A program made the translations under genes and the position numbers. A stretch of 64,000 bases of DNA, from assembly GCA_963740395.1 (NCBI GenBank), contig CAVUEP010000001.1:15328-79327 (forward strand), in the 5' to 3' direction. Shown piece after piece: positions 45,959 to 54,491 of the stretch (its first letter is position 1; each line of letters opens with the position of its first letter). Under the pieces are notes generated by a model. That model did not search any database and was not told the DNA's origin. It worked only from the letters and a program-made list of their open reading frames with translations. Origin of the DNA: CADEEN01 sp963740395 (GTDB lineage: Bacteria; Pseudomonadota; Gammaproteobacteria; Burkholderiales; Burkholderiaceae_C).

Positions 45959-46987
45959 GGCGCGCTTGATCGCCTGCGCGCGGTCGATGCTGTGCAGGTC
46001 GACGCCGCGGCGGGTCCCGTCGCGTTCTATCTCCAGCGTCAGCGCGCGCTCGGCGGGGCCGCCGGACCACAGCCGTGTCCACAGTGAGTCGAGCGTCGAC
46101 ACCGCTGTGCCGTCGATGGCGTGGATACGGTCGCCGACTTGCAGGCCAGCCACGTCGGCCGGGCTGTCCGCGGCAACGCGAACGACATGCAACACGCCCG
46201 CCTGCTCGACACAATTCACGCCCAGCCAGGCGCGCCGGCTCGCGCTGGAAACGCCACGCGTGCGCAACTCGCCCAGGATCGGGTGCAGCAGGTCAGTGGG
46301 TACGAACATGTTGCCTGGCCGACGCGGCCCCTCGGCGGGTGTGTTGCTGCGCGTGTCGGCCACCATCAGCGAGCCGATGCCCACCAGTTCGCCGCGGCTG
46401 TTGAACAAACCTGCGCCGCTGTGGTCGGTGCGTGGCGGCGCCGTGAACAGGGCGTCGTCGATGCGGTACTCCCAGTAGCCCGCGAAGGGGCGCCGCGAGA
46501 CCAGTCGGGCCATGCTGAGCTGGCCCTGCTCGCCGCCGCTGGCGACCAACAGCGACTCGTCGGGCGACACCGCGCGCGAGCCGCCCAGGGGTGCCGGGGA
46601 CACGCGCAACGGGGCCAATGGCTGCAGCAGGCCGAACCCGGTGGCCAGGTCGTAGGCGACGACGCGCGCAGGCACCGCCCGGTCGTCGTCGAGAACGAGT
46701 TGCACCTGGTCGGCCTCGAGGATCAGGTAGCCGATCGTCAACACCAGGCTGTCGGGGCCGATGACGACGCCAGAGCCTTGGCGGATTCGCCCCAGCGTGG
46801 CGTTCGAGCGCGCGCCCTCCAGGGCCAAGGCCTGCACGCCCACGACGGCCTGGCTGGCCCGCTCCAGGGCGCGCGACTGCGCTTCAAGCTCGGTCGGTGC
46901 AGCAGATGGCGCCGACGGCGTTGCGGCCAGAGCCGCCGAGGTCAGCCACCACGTCATCCACATCGCTTGTCGAATGAGCATCCGCAT
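45947..46987 (-). CDS. S1C trypsin-like serine protease homologue with PDZ domain, catalytic His apparently lost
   Basis: This 346-aa protein has a signal peptide (MWMTWWLTSAALAATP), a trypsin-like domain and a C-terminal PDZ domain (AGVLHVVRVAADSPADVAGLQ). In the DegP-type layout the catalytic His is normally in a TNAHV block; here the same place reads VLTIGYLILEADQV with no His. The Ser region is DHSGAGLFNSRGELVGIG, with Ser kept but GNSGG degraded. Proteolysis is therefore doubtful. AAGGAGG at 46992-46998 fixes the start at 46987 rather than 47041. Confidence 0.85.
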   Translation of the reverse strand: MRMLIRQAMWMTWWLTSAALAATPSAPSAAPTELEAQSRALERASQAVVGVQALALEGARSNATLGRIRQGSGVVIGPDSLVLTIGYLILEADQVQLVLDDDRAVPARVVAYDLATGFGLLQPLAPLRVSPAPLGGSRAVSPDESLLVASGGEQGQLSMARLVSRRPFAGYWEYRIDDALFTAPPRTDHSGAGLFNSRGELVGIGSLMVADTRSNTPAEGPRRPGNMFVPTDLLHPILGELRTRGVSSASRRAWLGVNCVEQAGVLHVVRVAADSPADVAGLQVGDRIHAIDGTAVSTLDSLWTRLWSGGPAERALTLEIERDGTRRGVDLHSIDRAQAIKRASGI

Positions 46988-47065
46988 CGCACGCCTCCTT
47001 CGGCCAGACCGAAGAATGCGCCAAGCCCCGGCGCAATGCAATGACGCCCGCGCCGCGGGCGACGG

Positions 47066-47659
47066 TCAGCGACGGCGGCCGAAGGGCGCCTGCCCGCGCC
47101 AGTAGCGAATCATGAGGAAGCCGCCCAGCATGCCGCCGAGGTGGGCAAAGTGCGCGATGCCGCTGCCGCCCGTGACGCCGAAGATCAACTCGAGCGCGCC
47201 GAAGATGGCGACGAAGTACTTGGCCTTCATCGGAATCGGCGGGAACAGCGGCATGATCGTGCGGTTCGGAAACATCATGCCGAAGGCCAGCAACAGGCCA
47301 AAGGTCGCGCCCGAGGCGCCGACCGTCGGTGCGCGCGAACCGATCATCAGGGTCCACAGCAGTTGCACGACCGCCGCGGCCAGTGCGCTTGCCAGCAGGA
47401 AGTGGATGTAGCGCCTGCCGCCCCACAGCCGTTCTATCTCGGCGCCGAACATCCACAGCGCGAGCATGTTGAAGAAGAGGTGCAGCATATCGCCATGCAT
47501 GAAGGCATAGCTCAGCGGCTGCCACGGCATGAAGGCGCCACTCTGCAGCGGCCACAACGCGAACATGTTCGTCAGCGCTGGCGGCAGGATCTGCTGCGCC
47601 AGGAAGATGCCAACGCAGATCAGCAGCAGGTTTTTCGTGACCGGTGGGATTGGCGGCAT
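47066..47659 (-). CDS. Rhomboid family intramembrane serine protease
   Basis: This 197-aa membrane protein has six helices, YAFMHGDMLHLFFNMLALW in the early helices, catalytic Ser in the GASG motif (VGASGATFG, Ser ~116) and His in GIAHFAHLGGML (~170/173). It should cleave transmembrane helices of membrane proteins. ATG at 47657-47659 was chosen because upstream codons lie inside the tRNA-Leu gene, producing the false N-terminus MAKSVDARDSKSLAARRAG. Only 11 bp separate it from the tRNA, so it may be transcribed through the tRNA. Confidence 0.92.
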   Translation of the reverse strand: MPPIPPVTKNLLLICVGIFLAQQILPPALTNMFALWPLQSGAFMPWQPLSYAFMHGDMLHLFFNMLALWMFGAEIERLWGGRRYIHFLLASALAAAVVQLLWTLMIGSRAPTVGASGATFGLLLAFGMMFPNRTIMPLFPPIPMKAKYFVAIFGALELIFGVTGGSGIAHFAHLGGMLGGFLMIRYWRGQAPFGRRR

Positions 47660-47670
47660 CGTGTTGGTGG

Positions 47671-47755
47671 TGGTGCCCGGGGCCGGACTCGAACCGGCAC
47701 GCCTTGCGGCGAGGGATTTTGAGTCCCTTGCGTCTACCGATTTCGCCACCCGGGC
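47671..47755 (-). tRNA. tRNA-Leu (anticodon CAA)
   Basis: This is an 85-nt tRNA on the minus strand with 5' GCCCGGG pairing with 3' CCCGGGC, an encoded CCA, a D-arm, an anticodon loop CTCAAAA giving anticodon CAA (decodes UUG), the long variable arm expected for leucine tRNA and a TTCGAGTCC T-loop. It lies 11 bp upstream of the rhomboid gene on the same strand. Confidence 0.95.
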
Positions 47756-47871
47756 AGGTCAGTCAGAGCACGTGGTAGCGCGTCGGCGCGAATTATCACA
47801 TGCACCCTGCGCGGTCGCGGGCCTTCGGGGCAAGGCGAGCGCTTTGCACCCCGGACTGCCACAATGGCGCC

Positions 47872-48777
47872 ATGCCCGCCTACAAGAGCCTCGAGGACGT
47901 GATCGGCGCGACGCCGCTGGTACAACTACAGCGCCTGCCCGGTGCCGCCAACACGCAACGCGGCAACGTGATCCTGGGCAAGCTCGAGGGCAATAACCCG
48001 GCCGGCTCGGTCAAGGACCGTCCGGCCATGAGCATGATCCGGCGTGCCGAGGAGCGTGGCGACATCGCGCCGGGCGATGTGCTGATCGAAGCCACGTCGG
48101 GCAACACCGGCATCGCGCTGGCCATGGCCGCCGCGATCCGCGGCTACCGCATGCTGTTGATCATGCCGGAGGACCTGTCGATCGAGCGAGCGCAGACCAT
48201 GAAGGCTTTCGGCGCCGAGCTGGTGCTGACGCCACGCTCGGGCGGCATGGAGTACGCGCGCGATCTGGCCTTGCAGATGCAGGCCGACGGCAAGGGCCGA
48301 GTGCTCGACCAGTTCGCCAACGCCGACAACCCGCGCATCCACTACGAGACGACGGGCCCCGAGATCTGGGCCGACACCGAGGGCCGCATCACGCACTTCG
48401 TCAGCGCGATGGGCACGACCGGCACGATCACGGGCGTGTCGCGCTTCCTGAAGGAAAAGAATCCGGCGGTGCGCATCGTCGGCGCGCAGCCGAGCGAAGG
48501 CTCGCGCATCCCGGGCATCCGCAAGTGGGCGCAGGCCTACCTGCCCAAGATCTATGACGCCACCTACGTCGACGAGATCGTGCTGGTCGGCCAGGCCGAC
48601 GCCGAGGACATGGCGCGCCGCCTGGCACGCGAAGAGGGCCTCTTCGCCGGCATTTCTGCGGCGGGCGCCTGCTGCGTGGCCTTGAGCCTGGCCGAGCGAC
48701 TTGAGAATGCGACGATCGTGTTCATCGTCTGCGACCGTGGCGACCGTTACCTGTCCACAGGCGTATTCCCGGCCTGA
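47872..48777 (+). CDS. cysM: Cysteine synthase B (O-acetylserine sulfhydrylase)
   Basis: This 301-aa PLP enzyme makes cysteine from O-acetylserine and sulfide or thiosulfate. The PLP lysine is in NNPAGSVKDRPAMSMI (Lys48), followed by IEATSGNTGIALAMAAA and the phosphate-binding loop SAMGTTGTITGVSRFL. Length and RIVGAQPSEGSRIPGIRKW are CysM-like, rather than CysK-like. ATG at 47872 begins MPAYKSLEDVIGATPLVQLQ. It is divergent from tRNA-Leu and heads a run with the Nudix and tusA genes (57- and 29-bp gaps), a sulfur-metabolism grouping. Confidence 0.95.
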   Translation: MPAYKSLEDVIGATPLVQLQRLPGAANTQRGNVILGKLEGNNPAGSVKDRPAMSMIRRAEERGDIAPGDVLIEATSGNTGIALAMAAAIRGYRMLLIMPEDLSIERAQTMKAFGAELVLTPRSGGMEYARDLALQMQADGKGRVLDQFANADNPRIHYETTGPEIWADTEGRITHFVSAMGTTGTITGVSRFLKEKNPAVRIVGAQPSEGSRIPGIRKWAQAYLPKIYDATYVDEIVLVGQADAEDMARRLAREEGLFAGISAAGACCVALSLAERLENATIVFIVCDRGDRYLSTGVFPA

Positions 48778-48833
48778 CCGTTGCACGGTGGCCCCGAGGC
48801 CGGGCCGCGCCGCATGACGTTCGAACGCGCGCC

Positions 48834-49373
48834 ATGACCGTCGAATTCCGCTACTGCCCTGCCTGCGCCATGCCGCTGGCATCGATCGAGCAGATCGAAG
48901 ACAGCGGGCCGAAGGTGCGGCTGCGTTGCGCGGCCTGCGGCTTCACGCATTGGAACAATCCGACGCCCGTGCTTGCGGCCGTCATCGAGTGCGTCGACCG
49001 CGACGGGCTCGTGCTGCTGGCGCGCAATGCCGCGTGGCCGGGCGGCAAGTTCGCGCTGATCACGGGTTTCATGGAGGCGGGCGAGACACCGGCCGCGGGC
49101 ATCGTGCGTGAAATTGCAGAAGAGACCGCGTTGAAGGTCGATGCGGTCTCGCTGATCGGCGTCTACGACTTCCAGCGCATGAACCAGGTCATCATTGCCT
49201 ACCACGCGCGGGCGCGCGGCGACGTGCGCTTGTCGCCGGAGTTGGCCGAGTACAAACTGATCGCGCCGCAGAATCTGAAGTGCTGGCCTGCGGGAACCGG
49301 CCAGGCGCTGGCTGACTGGCTCACGAGCCGCGGGCATGAGCCGGTGTTCCTGGACGCCACGGCCCGCGCCTAG
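48834..49373 (+). CDS. Nudix hydrolase with N-terminal zinc ribbon
   Basis: The 179-aa protein begins with a zinc ribbon (CPAC at residues 8-11 and CAAC at 32-35) and has a full Nudix box, GFMEAGETPAAGIVREIAEE, with the REXXEE metal ligands. This layout resembles NudC-like or other NDP-linked hydrolases that act on nucleotides or sugars. The Nudix box is intact, so it should be active. It lies between cysM and tusA on the same strand; any specific partnership is unproven. Confidence 0.9.
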   Translation: MTVEFRYCPACAMPLASIEQIEDSGPKVRLRCAACGFTHWNNPTPVLAAVIECVDRDGLVLLARNAAWPGGKFALITGFMEAGETPAAGIVREIAEETALKVDAVSLIGVYDFQRMNQVIIAYHARARGDVRLSPELAEYKLIAPQNLKCWPAGTGQALADWLTSRGHEPVFLDATARA

Positions 49374-49402
49374 AATCAACGCCGCTCTGAAGGAATACCC
49401 GC

Positions 49403-49630
49403 ATGGAAGCGAACAAGGAAATCGACACCCGCGGCCTGAACTGCCCGCTGCCGATATTGAAGGCCAAGAAGGCGTTGTCCGACATGCAGAGCGGCGAAGT
49501 GCTCATGGTCGTGGCAACCGACCCCGGCTCGGTGCGCGACTTCCAGGCCTTCGCGCGCCAGACCGGCAACGAACTCGTCGAGCAGACCAGCAGCGAGAAG
49601 GAGTTCGTGCACTACCTGCGCCGCAGGTAG
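49403..49630 (+). CDS. tusA: Sulfurtransferase TusA family protein
   Basis: This short 75-aa protein is a complete TusA/SirA-fold domain with the sulfur-carrying Cys14 in TRGLNCPLPILKAKKAL, and the expected end QTSSEKEFVHYLRRR. TusA relays persulfide sulfur for tRNA 2-thiouridine or moco/other sulfur metabolism. ATG at 49403 is the family-typical start. It is convergent with galU and lies 29 bp after the Nudix gene. Confidence 0.93.
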   Translation: MEANKEIDTRGLNCPLPILKAKKALSDMQSGEVLMVVATDPGSVRDFQAFARQTGNELVEQTSSEKEFVHYLRRR

Positions 49631-49639
49631 CGCCGTCGG

Positions 49640-50506
49640 CTAGAAGTCCAGCGCCTTCAGGTAGTCGCGGAACCCCGGCCCTATCTGCGGGTGCACGAGT
49701 GCCAGTTCGACATTGGCCTGCAGGAAGCCTTCCTTGCTGCCGCAGTCGTAGCGCTTGCCCTCGTAGCGATAGGCGAACACCTTTTCACGGCGCAACAGAT
49801 CCGAGATGCCGTCGGTGAGTTGAATCTCGCCGCCCACGCCCCGCGTTTGGGTGGCCAGTTCGCGCATCAGGCCGGGTGTGAGGATGTAGCGGCCCGCCAC
49901 GCCCAACCGCGAGGGGGCGTCGGCGGGCGCCGGTTTCTCGACGATGCGTTCGATGTCCATCAGCCGGTCGCTGACCGGCGTGCCCGCGACGATGCCGTAG
50001 CGCTTCGTGTGCTCCGCGGGCACCTCCTGAACGGCCAGGATCGACACCTGCCATTCGTCGTACTGCGCCACCATTTGCGCCAGCACCGGCGGCTCGCCGA
50101 CCATCAAGTCGTCTGCCAACAACACCGCGAAAGGCTCGTTGCCAACCAGGCGCTGAGCACACAGGACGGCGTGGCCCAGACCCAACGCCTGGGGTTGGCG
50201 CACATAGATGCATTCCATGTCATCGGGCTTGACGCTGCGCACAACGTGCAGTAATTCCGCCTTACCCGCCTGTTCAAGGGCTACTTCGAGCTCGAACGTC
50301 ATGTCAAAGTGATCCTCGATGGGTCGCTTGTGGCGGCCCGTGACGAAGATCATCTCCCTAACGCCGGCGGCGTACGCCTCTTCAACCGCATATTGAATCA
50401 GCGGTTTGTCGACCACCGGCAGCATCTCCTTCGGCTGGGCCTTCGTGGCTGGCAGGAATCGAGTTCCGAGTCCTGCAACGGGAAAGATCGCCTTCTTGAT
50501 GTGCAT
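49640..50506 (-). CDS. galU: UTP-glucose-1-phosphate uridylyltransferase
   Basis: This 288-aa enzyme makes UDP-glucose from UTP and glucose-1-phosphate for exopolysaccharide, LPS and galactose metabolism. The nucleotide-binding start AVFPVAGLGTRFLPATKAQ with KEMLPVVDKPLIQYAVEEA, FAVLLADDLMVGEPPVL and the C-terminal KRYDCGSKEGFLQANVELAL are characteristic. ATG at 50506 is the family start MHIKKAIFPVAGLG. It is divergent from the 2-hydroxyacid dehydrogenase gene. Confidence 0.96.
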   Translation of the reverse strand: MHIKKAIFPVAGLGTRFLPATKAQPKEMLPVVDKPLIQYAVEEAYAAGVREMIFVTGRHKRPIEDHFDMTFELEVALEQAGKAELLHVVRSVKPDDMECIYVRQPQALGLGHAVLCAQRLVGNEPFAVLLADDLMVGEPPVLAQMVAQYDEWQVSILAVQEVPAEHTKRYGIVAGTPVSDRLMDIERIVEKPAPADAPSRLGVAGRYILTPGLMRELATQTRGVGGEIQLTDGISDLLRREKVFAYRYEGKRYDCGSKEGFLQANVELALVHPQIGPGFRDYLKALDF

Positions 50507-50590
50507 TTACTTACAATCGATAGTGGGGAGACGGGCAGATTCTGGCACGCGGCACCGTCGCGGCCGGCGTGAAAACTGCCCTGTGGGTGC

Positions 50591-51571
50591 ATGGACGTCC
50601 TGATCGTTGAGCCGCTCGAGCCGGAGGTCATGCAGTGGCTGGGCGAACGCCATGCCGTGCGCTATGCCCCCGAGTTGGCGCACGACGCGCGGGCCTTGCG
50701 CCAGGCCCTGTTCAACGTGCGCGCGCTGATCATCCCGCCGTCGGTGGCGATCGACGCGCAGGTGCTGCACTTCGCGCCCGTGCTGCGGGCCGTCGGACGC
50801 CTCAGCGCCGGCGCCGAGAACATCGACCTGGACGCCTGCGGCCGCGCGGGCGTTGAAGTGGTGCGCAGCGTCACCGCCAGTGCCGTGGCCGAGGCGGAAT
50901 TCATGGTCGGCGCGTTGCTGGCACTGCTGCGGCGGGTCCCAGTCGTGAATGCCGAAGGTCTGCTGGTCGGCCGAGAACTCAGCGGCGCGACGATCGGCCT
51001 GATCGGGATGGTGCCGGCGGCGCGGTCCCTGGCGCAGTTGCTGGGGGCATTCGGTTCTCGCGTGGTCGGCTACGACCCGACCGTGCACGCGTCCGACAAC
51101 GTCTGGGGCCGCTGGCGCGTCGAGCCGTTGCCGCTGCGCGATCTGATGGAACAGTGCGACGGGGTGTGCGTGCAGTTGGGCTACTTCACGCGCTACCAGG
51201 GGCTGATCGGCGAGCGCTTCCTGCCCTTCTGCAAGCCCAATCAGGTGATGGTCAGCATCGCCCACTCGAGCCTGTTCGATGAAGCCTCACTGGCCGAAGT
51301 GCTGGCCACAGGACGCATGGCGGCGGCCTGGTTCGACAGCATGGAGCCCGGCGCCATGGACCAGGGTCGCCCGCTGCACGATATCGACACGCTGCAGATC
51401 ACGCCTCGCGTGGCCAGCACGACCCGCGAATCGCGCATCCGCAGTGCCTGGGCCGTGACGCGCCGCATCGATGAACTGTTGAATGCGGCGGCAACGGCGC
51501 AGCGCGCGGAGTTCAAGGCGACGTCGCCAGACCTGCCGCTTGATCTTCCAGCCGACGAAGCGTCTGGCTGA
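50591..51571 (+). CDS. D-isomer 2-hydroxyacid dehydrogenase homologue with non-canonical active site
   Basis: The 326-aa protein has the two-domain fold of the phosphoglycerate-dehydrogenase family (LRAVGRLSAGAENIDLDACGRAGVEV, a Rossmann-like block IGLIGMVPAARSLAQLLGAF). The key residues differ: the block usually reading ARG (catalytic Arg) is MVSIAHSSLFDEASL, and the block usually reading TPH (catalytic His) is ITPRVASTTRES. The glycine-rich motif GLIGMVPAA is also weak. It may still bind NAD(P), but ordinary dehydrogenase chemistry looks impaired. Its 3' end overlaps valS by 59 bp. Confidence 0.8.
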   Translation: MDVLIVEPLEPEVMQWLGERHAVRYAPELAHDARALRQALFNVRALIIPPSVAIDAQVLHFAPVLRAVGRLSAGAENIDLDACGRAGVEVVRSVTASAVAEAEFMVGALLALLRRVPVVNAEGLLVGRELSGATIGLIGMVPAARSLAQLLGAFGSRVVGYDPTVHASDNVWGRWRVEPLPLRDLMEQCDGVCVQLGYFTRYQGLIGERFLPFCKPNQVMVSIAHSSLFDEASLAEVLATGRMAAAWFDSMEPGAMDQGRPLHDIDTLQITPRVASTTRESRIRSAWAVTRRIDELLNAAATAQRAEFKATSPDLPLDLPADEASG

Positions 51572-54370
51572 ACTCGGCCAGACGGGCGCGCTCCTGCTCG
51601 ACCACGGCCGCAGGCGCGCGCGCCACGAAGCCGGCATTGCCGAGCTTGGCCTCGGCCTTCACGACCTCGCCCTGCAGGCGGGCGATCTCCTTGGCCAGGC
51701 GCTGCTGCTCCGCGGCCACGTCGATCGTCACTTCGAGCGCCAACCGAACAGCACCCTGCACGACCACGGGCGCATTCTTTGTCGCCTGCACGAAGGCGGC
51801 CTCATCCGGCTCACGCTTGACCTCCGACAAGCGCGCCAATGACTTCAGCAAGGGCGTGGCCGCATCGATGAAGCCGGCGTCGCCGTAGGCCAGCAGCGGC
51901 ACGCGCTCTGCGGGTGACAGCGACATCTCGCTGCGCAGGTTGCGGCAGGCGCCGACGAGCGCCTTCAACTGCGCAATCCAGGCATCGGCCTGCGGGTCGA
52001 TGCGCTCGACCTGTGCCTCGGGGTAGGGCGCGCTGACGATGCTGTCGGCGGCGCCGGCGACCTTGCGTTGCGCGACCGGCGCCACACGCTCCCACAACTC
52101 GGCGGTGATGAACGGCGTCAGCGGGTGCAGCAGCCGCAGCACGGTCTCCAGCACACGGATCAAGGTGCGCCGCGCGGCGCGTTGCTGCGCCGCGTCGCCG
52201 GTCTGGATCTGCACTTTGGCGATCTCGAGATACCAGTCGCAGTATTCGTCCCAGACAAAGCTGTAGAGCGCATTGGCGACGTTGTCGAACCGGTAGTCGG
52301 CGAACCCCTGGGCGACCGCGGCTTCGACGCGCTGCAGTTCGCCGACGATCCAGCGGTCGGAGGGTGAGAAGTCGAGGTAGCCTCCTGGGACACATTCCTC
52401 GGCACCATGCGGCGCGAAGCCGCAGTCCTGACCTTCGCAGTTCATCAGCACGAAGCGGGTGGCATTCCAGAGCTTGTTGCAGAAATTGCGGTAGCCCTCG
52501 CAGCGCTGGGTGTCGAAGTTGATGTCGCGGCCCAGGCTGGCGTAGCTGGCCATCGTGAAGCGCAGCGCATCGGCGCCGTAGGCCGGCATGCCCTGCGGGA
52601 ATTCCTTCGTGATGCGCGCGGCGATCTTGGGCGCATGTTCGGGCCGGCGCAGGCCGACGGTGGACTTGCGGATCAGCGACTCGAGGTCGACGCCCTGGAT
52701 CAGGTCCACCGGGTCGAGCACGTTGCCTTCGCTCTTGCTCATCTTGTGGCCATGCGCGTCGCGCACCAGGCCGTGGATGTAGACGTCGCGGAACGGCACC
52801 TTGCCCTCTGGGCAATCGTCAGTCCGCGTGAAGTGCAGCGTCATCATGATCATCCGGGCGACCCAGAAGAAGAGGATGTCGAAGCCCGTGACCAGCACGG
52901 TCGAGGGCAGGAACAGGTCCTGCTCGGCGCTCTTGCCTGGCCAGCCGACGGTCGAGAAGGGGAATTGCGCGGCCGAGTACCAGGTGTCGAGCACGTCTTC
53001 GTCGCGCGTCAATTCGCCGCGATAGCCGGCCGCGGTGGCCTTGACCCGGGCCTCGTCCTCGCTGCGCGCCACGAACAACTCGCCGCCGCTGCCGTACCAG
53101 GCCGGGATCTGGTGCCCCCACCAGAGCTGGCGCGAGATGCACCAGTCCTGGATGTTGTTCATCCACTGGTTCCAGGTGTTGACCCATTGCGGCGGCACGA
53201 AGCGCACGTCGCCGCGCTCGACCGCCGCCATCGCGCGGCCGGCGATCGACTGCGCCGTCGGGGCCGGGCTTGGTCATGGCCATGAACCACTGGTCGGTCA
53301 GCATCGGCTCGACGATCTGCCCGGTGCGCGCGCAGCGCGGCACGGTCAGCTTGTGCTTCTTGGTCTCGACCAGCAGGCCCTGCGCATCGAGGTCGGCCAC
53401 CACGCGCTTGCGGGCGACGAAGCGGTCCAGGCCGCGGTAGGCTGCGGGCGCGTTGGTCGTTGATCGTGGCGTCGAGCGCGAGCACGCCGATCAGCGGCAG
53501 GCCGTGACGCTGGCCGACCGCGTAGTCGTTGGCGTCGTGCGCCGGCGTGACCTTGACCACGCCGGTGCCGAACTCGCGGTCGACGTAGGCGTCGGCGATC
53601 ACCGGGATCGTGCGTTCGCACAGCGGCAACGTCACCTGCTTGCCGACCAGGGCGGTGTAGCGCTCGTCGTCCGGATGCACCATCACCGCGGTGTCGCCGA
53701 GCATCGTCTCGGGCCGTGTGGTGGCGACCACGACCGAGCCGGAGCCATCCACCAGCGGGTAGCGGATGTGCCACATGAAGCCGTCTTCCTCCTGGCTTTC
53801 GACCTCGAGGTCAGAGACCGCGGAGCGCAGCACCGGGTCCCAGCTCACCAGGCGCTTGCCGCGGTAGATCAGGCCCTCGTCGAACAGGCGCACGAAGGTC
53901 TCGTTGACGACGGCCGACTGCGTGGCGTCCATCGTGAAGTACTCGCGCGTCCAGTCCACCGTGTCGCCGATGCGCCGCATCTGGCCGGTGATGATGTTGC
54001 CGCTTTGCTCCTTCCACTCCCACACGCGGGCGACGAAGTTCTTGCGCCCGATGTCGTGGCGGCTCTTGCCTTCGTCCTGCAGCTGGCGCTCGACGACGAT
54101 CTGTGTCGCGATGCCGGCATGATCGGTTCCCGGCAGCCACAGCGTGTTGAAGCCGCGCATGCGGTGGTAGCGCGTCAGCGCGTCCATGATCGTGTGGTTG
54201 AAGCCGTGCCCCATGTGCAGCGTGCCCGTCACGTTGGGCGGCGGCAGCTGGATCGCGAAGGACGGCTTGGCCGGATCCAGCGTTGGCGCGAACAACCCCG
54301 GCTGGGCCCACAGCGGCGCCCAATGTGCCTCGATGGCGGCGGGCTCGAAGGACTTGGCGAGTTCGGTCAT
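51513..54370 (-). CDS. valS: Valyl-tRNA synthetase (two apparent frameshifts)
   Basis: This class I aminoacyl-tRNA synthetase of about 952 residues charges tRNA-Val. The N-terminus MTELAKSFEPAAIEAHWAPLW leads to the HIGH motif as NVTGTLHMGHGFNHT; KMSKS appears as HKMSKSEGNVLDP, and the C-terminal tRNA-binding arm is helical and charged (VVKAEAKLGNAGFVAR). Frame changes occur near 53456 (context GTTGGTCGTTG) and 53254 (context TGCGCCGTCGGG), each explained by one extra base. The essential role and intact flanks argue for sequencing error. Confidence 0.95.
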
Positions 54371-54491
54371 GGGGCGACAAGCAATGGCGACACGCACCGA
54401 CACAGTTCGTGTCAACGCAGGCGGGGTCTGGGGGGTTGGAAGGATTCTAGGTCGTGCACACTTGGCGCCGGCCCAACCGAGGAGACCCCGC

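Noticed and set aside
47066..47749. Rhomboid protease starting at 47749
   Set aside because: The extra 30 residues are a translation of the tRNA-Leu gene, and the family start is at 47659.
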